Positions 7,956 through 14,100 of a DNA stretch of 16,647 nt are shown piece after piece. A program made the translations under genes and the position numbers. The stretch comes from JAZDKP01 sp043802925 (GTDB taxonomy: Bacteria > Fibrobacterota > OXYB2-FULL-49-7 > JAEUSG01), in the NCBI GenBank assembly GCA_043802925.1, contig JAZDKP010000175.1, positions 1 to 16,647 of the forward strand. Direction: 5' to 3'. Every line of letters starts with the position of its first letter. The first letter of the stretch is position 1. Under the pieces are notes generated by a model, which saw only the letters and a program-made list of their open reading frames with translations, was not told the DNA's origin and did not search any database.

Positions 7956-8033
7956 TTGGGGCGCAATAATAAGGCTTACAATAATAAGCGATACCGATTC
8001 GCCGGAATTAAAAGCAGAGGAGCTGTTTTTCAT
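7941..8033 (-). CDS. ilv operon leader peptide (attenuation peptide, 30 aa)
   Basis: A 30-codon frame starts ATGAAAAACAGC, ends GAAGGGTAA, and contains the run LIIVSLII (CTT ATT ATT GTA AGC CTT ATT ATT). Seven of these eight residues are leucine, isoleucine or valine, exactly the products of the downstream genes, as in known ilv and leu leader peptides. The run is encoded by a 15-nt-spaced direct repeat of CTTATTATTG. The stop codon abuts the antiterminator strand. The ribosome site is weak: AGG lies only 1 nt before the ATG, and the proposed promoter would give a very short 5' leader. The same frame is open upstream, with an ATG at 8100-8102, but that lies beyond the likely promoter. The peptide probably acts only as a sensor of charged tRNA. 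Confidence 0.85.
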   Translation of the reverse strand: MKNSSSAFNSGESVSLIIVSLIIAPQGAEG

Positions 8034-8041
8034 ACCTATAT

Positions 8042-8069
8042 AAAATAGTTTATGTTTTTTAAATGTCAA
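8042..8069 (-). promoter_or_regulatory. Probable promoter of the ilv-leu operon
   Basis: On the minus strand a perfect -35 box TTGACA (8069-8064) is followed after 16 nt by TATTTT (8047-8042), a 4/6 match to the -10 consensus, within an A/T-rich stretch that stands out in this GC-rich window. A start site near 8035 would put the leader ATG almost at the 5' end. Overlapping TTATAT or TATATA could also serve as the -10 with a longer spacer. The position, directly before the leader peptide, supports the call. Confidence 0.6.
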
Positions 8070-8105
8070 TAGTTTTGTTGGTTCGCATTGACGGCGTGGC
8101 ATTAG

Positions 8106-8134
8106 TTGCTTTGAAAAAACAAAGAAGCTATATT
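8106..8134 (+). promoter_or_regulatory. Candidate promoter of the beta-barrel protein gene
   Basis: TTGCTT (8106-8111) and TATATT (8129-8134) are separated by 17 nt on the plus strand, 19 nt before the start codon at 8154. The -10 box matches the consensus at 5/6 but the -35 box only at its first three bases. There is no evident Shine-Dalgarno sequence before the ATG. A perfect -10 spacing and good location are the only support. Confidence 0.35.
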
Positions 8135-8153
8135 TACATGGTAGAAATAATCC

Positions 8154-8633
8154 ATGAAAAAACTCATTCTTCTCCTGCTGCTTCTTACGTTTGTCCTGCC
8201 GGTGCAGGCACGCCGGGGCGGCAATTTCGGCCTCGGCATCATCCTTGGCGCGCCCACGGGCTTTGCTTTCAAGAAATGGACGAATTCGCAGAACGCGGTT
8301 TCGGGCGCCATTGCGTTCGGTTCCGGGGCCAGCGCGCATTCCAACTATTACTGGAGCGACCCGGACCTTTACCTGCAGGCCAGCTACCTGTGGCACAATT
8401 TCAACGCCATTCCGCTCGACGGCGGCGCGGCCATGCCGCTGTACGCGGGCGTGGGCGGACGGGTCATTGTGGGCGATCCTTTCCAAATGGGCGTACGCGT
8501 ATGCGGTGGCGTCAGCATTATTCCGGCTTCCATGCCGCTGGACTTTTTCCTGGAGTTTGGCGTGACCGTCGATGTCTTTGAAGAACCCGGTGCCATGCCT
8601 GACGCGGGCCTCGGCGCACGTTTTTATTTTTGA
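8154..8633 (+). CDS. Small secreted outer-membrane beta-barrel protein, DUF3996-like
   Basis: The 159-aa product starts with a signal peptide: MKK, a leucine-rich core (LILLLLLLTFVLP) and a VQA cleavage motif near residue 20. The mature part has alternating strands rich in Gly and aromatic residues and ends ...GLGARFYF, with the terminal phenylalanine typical of outer-membrane barrels. GIILGAPTGFAFKKW near the start, LQASYLWHNF in the middle, PLYAGVGGRV and PLDFFLEFGV near the end resemble the DUF3996 (Borrelia BAPKO_0422-like) small barrel family. This is a recognition from memory, not a search. Its job is unknown. It is the only plus-strand gene here, diverges from the ilv operon, and overlaps the convergent nitroreductase by 10 bp (8624-8633), leaving no room for a terminator between them. 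Confidence 0.8.
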   Translation: MKKLILLLLLLTFVLPVQARRGGNFGLGIILGAPTGFAFKKWTNSQNAVSGAIAFGSGASAHSNYYWSDPDLYLQASYLWHNFNAIPLDGGAAMPLYAGVGGRVIVGDPFQMGVRVCGGVSIIPASMPLDFFLEFGVTVDVFEEPGAMPDAGLGARFYF

Positions 8634-9202
8634 ACTGTCACGGCGCCTGACAAGGGCGCATCCCACCCGTTTTCAAAGCTGATTTCTTCCAGTGCCTTCC
8701 TTTTTTTCTCCCGCAGTGTTTCTTCCTTTGCATAACCCACGGACAGCAGGCAGGTGATTTTTACGCCCTTGGGTATGTCGAGGATTTTTCGGATTGATTT
8801 TTCGTGGAACCAGCCTATCCAGCAGGTGCCGAGTCCAAGGTCCACGGCCTTGAGCGCCATATGTTCCATGGCGATGCCGAGGTCGACCTGGTAATAGTCT
8901 ATGCCGGAAATCGACCGGCCGATGGTGTTGGCGAGTAGGTCGAGTTTGGAACAACCCGCAATAAGGCAGGGTGCTTCCTTGAGGAAGTGGTTACCCACAC
9001 CGAGCCGCATTCCTTCGTCGTGGATTTTATCGAGCAGGGCGCGGTCCGTGACCACCACAAAGCGCCAGGTTTGGCTGTTGCAGGCCGAAGGCGCCAGGCG
9101 CGCGGCCTCGAGCAGTGCGATAATCTGCGCATGGGTCACGGGGCGGTCCGGGTCATAGCTGCGCACGGACTGGCGTTTCCGGATAATCTCATCGAATGTC
9201 AT
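8624..9202 (-). CDS. Nitroreductase-family FMN oxidoreductase
   Basis: This 192-aa protein belongs to the nitroreductase-like flavoprotein family, which uses FMN and NAD(P)H to reduce nitro compounds, quinones or other substrates as a cytoplasmic dimer. The N-terminal RKRQSVRSYDPDRPV (about 8-22) carries the FMN-phosphate-binding arginines, PSACNSQTWRFVVVTD (about 37-52) is the second flavin-contact segment, and GLGTCWIGWFHE (about 122-133) is the usual C-terminal FMN loop. DLGIAMEHMALKAVDLGLGTCW is the hallmark dimer helix region. Length fits the compact group. The ATG at 9200-9202 shares ATGA with the stop of a short upstream reading frame; GGAAGGG lies further upstream. Physiological substrate cannot be told from sequence. 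Confidence 0.9.
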   Translation of the reverse strand: MTFDEIIRKRQSVRSYDPDRPVTHAQIIALLEAARLAPSACNSQTWRFVVVTDRALLDKIHDEGMRLGVGNHFLKEAPCLIAGCSKLDLLANTIGRSISGIDYYQVDLGIAMEHMALKAVDLGLGTCWIGWFHEKSIRKILDIPKGVKITCLLSVGYAKEETLREKKRKALEEISFENGWDAPLSGAVTVQK

Positions 9203-9255
9203 AATACCCGTTTCCCTTCCTGCTTGGCCAGCCAGTCCAGCCCGAGCTCAATCAA
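9199..9255 (-). other. Short reading frame ending in ATGA overlap with the nitroreductase start
   Basis: An 18-codon frame from a TTG at 9253-9255 reads IELGLDWLAKQEGKRVL and stops at TGA (9201-9199), which overlaps the nitroreductase ATG as ATGA. An in-frame TAA lies at 9265-9267, so it cannot be longer. The composition looks like the tail of a real protein, so it could be the remnant of a deleted upstream gene that was once coupled to the nitroreductase. It may equally be chance. Confidence 0.25.
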
Positions 9256-9321
9256 GATCCGCTGTTAATGTCGTCGCGAGACTGCGAGCCCGGGTTTTTA
9301 CCCCCGGCCGCTTTGGGCGGA
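9203..9321. other. Short gap between the methylase and nitroreductase genes
   Basis: The gap holds the short reading frame described at its left end and a G/C-rich stretch after the methylase stop, where CCGGG and CCCGG (9293-9309) can form a 5-bp stem with a 7-nt loop. No T tract follows, so a terminator is not established. GATC occurs at 9256-9259 and at 9320-9323, the latter overlapping the methylase stop codon. Confidence 0.4.
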
Positions 9322-10251
9322 TCATTTTGGAACCTCATAATTGGTGATGACCAGCTCCTTGATGGCGCCCCGTTTTCCGGCATTGGAGTTGATCATCCGC
9401 CGGGCGGCCACGCGGCGGAACGTGAAGCCGGAATAGAGGTCCTCGAAAAAATGGTCGGACGGGTTTTCGTTTTTGGGGTCCGAATTGGAGAGCATGACTT
9501 TTGCGCCCGACGCGTCGAGCGTGCGGAACACGGCGGCCAGGTCGCGCTGGTCCTTTTCACTGAAAGCGCCGCTGCTGTAGGCCGTAAAACCGGCCGTGGC
9601 GCTTAAAGGGCGGTAAGGCGGGTCGAGATAGACAAATGAAGCGCGCGGATTGCCGTCCGCAACGAGGGCAACGGTTTTGCGGAAGTCCAGGGCCACAAGT
9701 TTTGTGTTCCGAAGCGTTGCGCCTGCGGCTCGGAGGTTGGCCTCGTTGTAGACCCGCTTGTTTCGGTGGTGGCCATAGGGGGAATTGAACCCGCCCTGGC
9801 TGTTGAGCCGGAACAGGCCGTTATAACAGGTCTTGTTAAGGAAAATGGTGAGTGCGCCTTTGCGGAGGCGGTCTCTGAGGCGCGTGGAACCGGAGGGAAG
9901 CGCGTTGTACTCTTTGCGGCACTCGTAATAGAATTTCCGCTGGCCGCCTTCATTTTTACGCAGGTAGGCATCGCGAAGCGAGGCAAGGGCCGCGATGAGC
10001 GGTTCGGTTTTATCGCGGACGAGGGTGTAGAGCGCGATGAGGGTGGGGTTGACATCCGAAAGATGGGCCGTTTGAAAATCGCAGCGCCCGGCCAGGTGGA
10101 AGAAGACCGCGCCGCCGCCGAGAAAGGGCTCGTAATAACGGGTGATGCGGCCTTGCTGGAGTTCTTTTGGAAAAAGTGGCTCGAACTGACGGAGGAGTTG
10201 CGTTTTGCCGCCCGCCCACTTGAGGAAGGGCCGGGCAACGGCGTCCCGCAT
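9322..10251 (-). CDS. D12-class DNA adenine N6-methyltransferase (Dam/DpnM-like)
   Basis: The 309-aa protein is an alpha-class (D12) adenine methylase that transfers methyl groups from S-adenosylmethionine to DNA adenine. KWAGGKTQLL at 11-20 and YYEPFLGGGAVFFHL at 39-53 form the AdoMet site (KWAGGK and FxGxG motifs), NGLFRLNSQGGFNSPYG at 144-160 is the conserved segment before the target-recognition region, and YLDPPY at 208-213 holds the catalytic DPPY. FTAYSSGAFSEKDQRDLA at 222-239 and the C-terminal KELVITNYE fit the Dam/M.DpnII group, which usually recognises GATC; this specificity is inferred. No restriction endonuclease is adjacent. The start overlaps the stop of the upstream co-chaperone gene by one base (TGATG), with GAGGGG 6 nt before the ATG, so the two are translationally coupled. 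Confidence 0.93.
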   Translation of the reverse strand: MRDAVARPFLKWAGGKTQLLRQFEPLFPKELQQGRITRYYEPFLGGGAVFFHLAGRCDFQTAHLSDVNPTLIALYTLVRDKTEPLIAALASLRDAYLRKNEGGQRKFYYECRKEYNALPSGSTRLRDRLRKGALTIFLNKTCYNGLFRLNSQGGFNSPYGHHRNKRVYNEANLRAAGATLRNTKLVALDFRKTVALVADGNPRASFVYLDPPYRPLSATAGFTAYSSGAFSEKDQRDLAAVFRTLDASGAKVMLSNSDPKNENPSDHFFEDLYSGFTFRRVAARRMINSNAGKRGAIKELVITNYEVPK

Positions 10252-11024
10252 CAGAAACCCCTCGATTTACGGATGCGCTCATATGCCGCGCTGATTTCCT
10301 TGAATTTTTTTTCCGCGAGCGCCTTGAATTCGTCGCCCAGGTGGCCGACCTTGTCGGGATGGTATTTCTTTACCAGTTCGCGGTATTTGGATTTTACATC
10401 ATCGTCGGACGCATTCGCCGTGGTCTCGAGCAGGACATAGTCGCGGTCCGGTGTTTCATGGCGGTAATAGGATTCCGTGGAGCGTGCTTCGGGCCCCGGG
10501 ATACCGAGCCCCTGCGCGATACGCGAGAGTATGGCCTTTTCTGCGTCCGCCAGTTCCTCGTCGGCCCAGGCGATTTCGTAAAGTATCTGCAGCACCGTGT
10601 GTTTGAAGGGCTCGTCCGCGTTTTCGCGAATCTGTGCGAGCACCGCGTCAAGGTCCACGGGTTTTTCGAGAATTTCCTTGTAGAACTTCATCAGGAGTAC
10701 GGCGCGCGACATGCCAAAGGAACGTACGAGGTATTCCTTGAGCACCCTGACCTCGGACGCGCGGACCTCGTTGTCCGCCTTGGTGATGGCGGCCGAGAGC
10801 ACGAGGAAGCTGACGATGAGGTCGCCTTCCTGTCCCTGGCCCGTGTAGTACTCGCGTGAGTCCTCGCGGCCGATTCCGCGCACACCGTCCCGGTCCGGAG
10901 AAAACCGGTTTGTCACATGGTGCAGCTGTGAACCGAGCACGCCGCCCACGAGCGCGCCGAGGGGCCCGCCGAGTGCGAACCCGAGGCCCGCGCCGATAAG
11001 CCAGTTATAATCGCCTTTGGCCAT
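10251..11024 (-). CDS. djlA: DjlA-like membrane co-chaperone: glycine zipper, TerB-like and J domains
   Basis: The 257-aa protein has three parts. Residues 7-32 (YNWLIGAGLGFALGGPLGALVGGVLG) are a glycine-zipper membrane segment near the N-terminus. Residues about 65-180 form an acidic alpha-helical TerB-like domain (FLVLSAAITKADNEVRASEVRVLKEYL; ILYEIAWADEELADAEKAIL). Residues about 194-257 are a C-terminal J domain with YHPDK at 221-225, which stimulates DnaK-type ATPases. This layout matches E. coli DjlA, anchored in the inner membrane with its J domain in the cytoplasm. The start ATG at 11022-11024 lacks a clear Shine-Dalgarno sequence. The gene is followed with one-base overlap by the adenine methylase, an unusual partner. 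The djlA symbol rests on domain order and length. Confidence 0.88.
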   Translation of the reverse strand: MAKGDYNWLIGAGLGFALGGPLGALVGGVLGSQLHHVTNRFSPDRDGVRGIGREDSREYYTGQGQEGDLIVSFLVLSAAITKADNEVRASEVRVLKEYLVRSFGMSRAVLLMKFYKEILEKPVDLDAVLAQIRENADEPFKHTVLQILYEIAWADEELADAEKAILSRIAQGLGIPGPEARSTESYYRHETPDRDYVLLETTANASDDDVKSKYRELVKKYHPDKVGHLGDEFKALAEKKFKEISAAYERIRKSRGF

Positions 11025-11070
11025 GGGAGATAAAATTATGTGGCGCAGGTGGGGAAATCAAGGGTGGCAA

Positions 11071-11196
11071 GAAAAAAGACACAAAGGGTCAAAGGTACAA
11101 AGGGTCAAAGGTACCAACCAAAACAAAGGGCACACAGGTTATTCCTGAATGCCCCTGGAAGGTCCCTTTGACCCTCTGACCCTTTGTGCCTTTGCC
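11071..11196 (-). terminator. Palindromic CAAAGG array, probable terminator of the surface-protein gene
   Basis: Plus-strand units of CAAAGG(G/T) lie in direct order at 11081-11130 and inverted at 11163-11196. AGGGTCAAAGGTACC (11101-11115) matches the inverse of 11161-11175 at 14 of 15 bases, and CACAAAGGGTC (11080-11090) is the exact inverse of 11178-11188. The minus-strand message leaving the surface-protein gene could therefore fold into a long branched hairpin, followed by TCTTTTTTCTT (11079-11069). The 16-bp tandem period and multiple registers are unusual for a plain terminator, so it may also be a dispersed intergenic repeat. Confidence 0.6.
11081..11114 (+). repeat. 16-bp tandem direct repeat in the intergenic array
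   Basis: ACAAAGGGTCAAAGGTAC occurs at 11081-11098 and again, exactly, at 11097-11114, giving a 16-bp period with a two-base overlap. Each copy is itself two CAAAGG units, so the basic unit is about 8 bp. The copies form one side of the larger palindrome described for this gap. Confidence 0.85.
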
Positions 11197-11199
11197 CCT

Positions 11200-14100
11200 T
11201 TATTTCACCAGCACCATCTTCTTCGATTGCACGAATTTTCCGCCGATATCAATGCGGTACACGTACATGCCCGAGGCCGCGGCGTGGCTGTTTGCCTCGC
11301 GTCCGTTCCATTGGATGTCGTAACGCTTTCCGGCTGCCTGCGGCCCGTCCGCCAGCGTCCGGACCAGTCGCCCGCGCAGGTCGTAGAGCTTGAGGCTGAC
11401 CTGCGGCTGCGTGGCCAGAGGCTTGCCTTTTGCGTCATAGAGCGACGGGATGGCGTATTGGATGCGTGTGGCCGGGTTGAACGGGTTGGGCGCGTTCTGG
11501 GCCAGTTCGTAGTTCCGCACGACCTTGGACAGGAAGTCCTTGTCATCCGTCACGACCACAGTGTAATAACGGAGCGAGTCCGCCTGTACGCTGACCTTGC
11601 CGGCCTTGCGCAGGTCGGTGTAATCGTTCCGGTCACCGAAGAACACATAGAGGTTTCCGGGCAGGTCCGCCAACCCTTCGAGGGTGATGGCAATGGAACC
11701 TTTGTCCGAACCCGGGTCCATGGCCAGGATCCACTGCCCGGTGCCCGTGGAGGCGTTGGTCAGGCTGCGCGAAAGCGCATGGTCATCTGTCTCAAACCAG
11801 ACCCTGACTCCGGCCGAAACCGGCGCGCGCGGAGGTTCGTATTGGTCGAGGCCGTCCAGCGATGGCTTGGAGAGCGGGTTCAGACCGAACAGATTGTCGC
11901 GGTCCTGCGAGCGCGCGCCGGAGGCCACCAGCCGCACCATCCACTCCTTCGCGGATTTGTAAAGCGCGTTTTTAGCCATGCGCCGGGCGAGGCGCTGAAC
12001 GCTGTCCGGGTTAAATGGCGTTCCGTCAAAATGCAGTGCCTGTCCCGCGGAAGAGTAATAGAAGTAGCCTTTCCACGGTTCCAGAACATTCGTGCGTAGG
12101 TAATCCGTGCCGTTCCAGTAGAACAGCGTGTCGTTTGCGCCGGGCATCCGGACCGCATAAGCGTAGGGCGAGGCCATCATGTTCCAGCCCGTGTCAACGG
12201 CGAGCGAGCAGGCCGTGTTCACTCCGGTCAGACGATGGCCGGTATCGGCCACGATAAGACGAACCGCGCTGTCCGCGTTCAGCCAGTATCCCTTGCCCTG
12301 CTCAAATTGCGAGAGGCCGGCCTCGGGGTCGATGTAGCCGTTCAAACTCCACCGGTAGATTCGTTTGGACGGGTCCAGCAACTCTGAGGCGATGGGCGCG
12401 TTCTTTGACGGCAGTGAGACCATGAGCCACTCAGCCGGGGGTAGATTCTTCTGAACGAGCGACTGGCCCGCGCTGCCTGCGGCGATGTGCGCTGAGGCGG
12501 ACCCGGACGCAGAAAGATCGGTGGCTTTGGCGAAGAAGATTACCGAGTCTGCATAGACCGGGTAGAATTCTTCGATTGCGACTGAAACGTCAGCAGCGGC
12601 CCGCTGCCGCACAAAGAGCGTTTCGGCTGTTGCCGCATCCCAAAGACCGGTACGGTAGCTCAGCAGCGAATCAAGGCCGTTCAGGCGGTCCGGGTCGTCA
12701 AAGACAAGCCGGACCTTGACCGCGCCGAACAGCACGCTCGGGGTTTCGGCAAGCCGTACCGTGGGGGCATCGTTGGTGTTGAGGACCTTGAGCGTAAAGC
12801 TCGCGGTATCGGCTGCACCGGCCTTGTCGGTCACCACCACCGCCAGTGGGGACACGCCCACATTCACGTTGGAGGGCGTCCAGGAGAGGAACCCTGTGGC
12901 GGAGTCAATGCGCATACCGGCCGGTTTTCCAAGCAGCGAGAAGGTGAGGCCTTCGCCATAAGCGGAATCCGGATCCGTTGCGCGGAGGGTACGCGCATAG
13001 GCCGAATCCTCGTACACAGAATCGGGCGCCAGGGCGGCCAGTACGGGGGCATCGTTCACGTTCAGGACCCTGAGCGTATAGGAAATCGTGTCCGAGAGTC
13101 CTGTAACGTCCTGAACTTTTACAAAGATGACGGCCGGGACCTTGACGTCCGCGTTGGACGGAGTCCAGGAAACAGCACCTGTCGTGCTATTGAGCGTCAT
13201 TCCTGTGGGCGCGGTCACGAGGCCATAAGCCAGGACATCGCCTACATCGGGGTCGGTCGCCGCAAGTGTACGGCTGTAAAGCGCGTCTTCGTACACGGAA
13301 TCAAGTGTGAGAACGGTCGTAAAGGACGGCGCGTCGTTCACGTTGGTCACCACCAGCGTCAAGGCCGACGTGGCCGACAATCCGCCCGCATCTGTGACGC
13401 GGATTGTAAGGGAACGGCCGCCCACGTCGGTGTTGGACGGCGTCCAGGTCATAACCCCCGCGGCGGAGATGGCAAGGCCCGCAGGCCCGGAGACGATAGA
13501 CCATGTGTGCGTATCGCCCGCATCCGGGTCCGTTACGCCGGCTGTGAGCGTCCAGGGCGAATCCTCGACGGCGGTGTCGGAGGGCGGCAGGCCCGAGACT
13601 ACCGGCGCGTCGTTCACATTTTTCACGCGCAGCGTGTAGGTCAGCGTGTCGGAAAGTCCGCCGAGGTCCATGACCATGACCGAGACGGTGGTGTCACCCA
13701 CATTGGCGTTCGTGGGTGTCCAGGTGACCGTTCCGGTTGCGGAATGGACGGCAAGACCCGTCGGACCCGCAAGGAACGACCAGGCGCGGTTATCCGCGAC
13801 ATCCGCATCCGTTGAAGTCAGCGTCCGGCTGTAGGCGGCATCTTCAAGCACGGAGTCAAGCGTGAACGCCGTGGTGATGATGGGCGGGGCGTTCACATTG
13901 TAAACCCGCAGTGAGAATGCGAGAGTGTCCAAAAGCCCTTTGGAGTCGATGATAACCAGTGTGCAGGGCTGAGACGCGCCGATGTCGCTTGCTGCCGGAG
14001 TCCACTGCATCAAACCGGTCCGGGAATTGATGGTCAGGCCGCCGGGTCCGTTTAAAGAGTAGATGATGGAGTCACCGGAAACCGTGTCCGGATCTTCGGC

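Larger units (their letters stand above)
8034..8153. other. Divergent intergenic region between the ilv leader and the beta-barrel gene
   Basis: This 120-bp A/T-rich stretch separates the minus-strand ilv leader from the plus-strand gene at 8154. It contains the minus-strand TTGACA promoter and a weaker plus-strand candidate. With the leader, it accounts for the 338-bp gap between ilvD and the next annotated gene. I see no clear operator palindrome. Confidence 0.6.

Noticed and set aside
7831..8033. T-box or other metabolite riboswitch controlling the ilv operon
   Set aside because: No T-box sequence or specifier loop architecture is seen, and the leader is short. The translated Leu/Ile/Val run and the paired hairpins explain the region better.
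7941..8666. A 241-codon minus-strand frame that ends with the leader peptide
   Set aside because: Its upstream part is antisense to the beta-barrel gene and crosses the promoter region. Only the last 30 codons, after the promoter, form a convincing peptide.
9322..10251. Restriction-modification system around the adenine methylase
   Set aside because: The neighbours are a J-domain co-chaperone and a nitroreductase. No endonuclease-like gene is present in the window, so only an orphan methylase is supported.
11025..11070. Promoter for the djlA-like gene (TTGATT with CATAAT)
   Set aside because: The -10-like box is good, but the only -35-like box is at 15 nt and weak, so I did not list it as a feature.
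11081..11196. CRISPR array
   Set aside because: The units are only about 8-16 bp, have no unique spacers of constant length, and occur in both orientations. No cas genes are nearby.
11149..12099. A 316-codon plus-strand frame at the end of the surface-protein gene
   Set aside because: It is antisense to the conserved C-terminal domain and shows no recognisable protein features.
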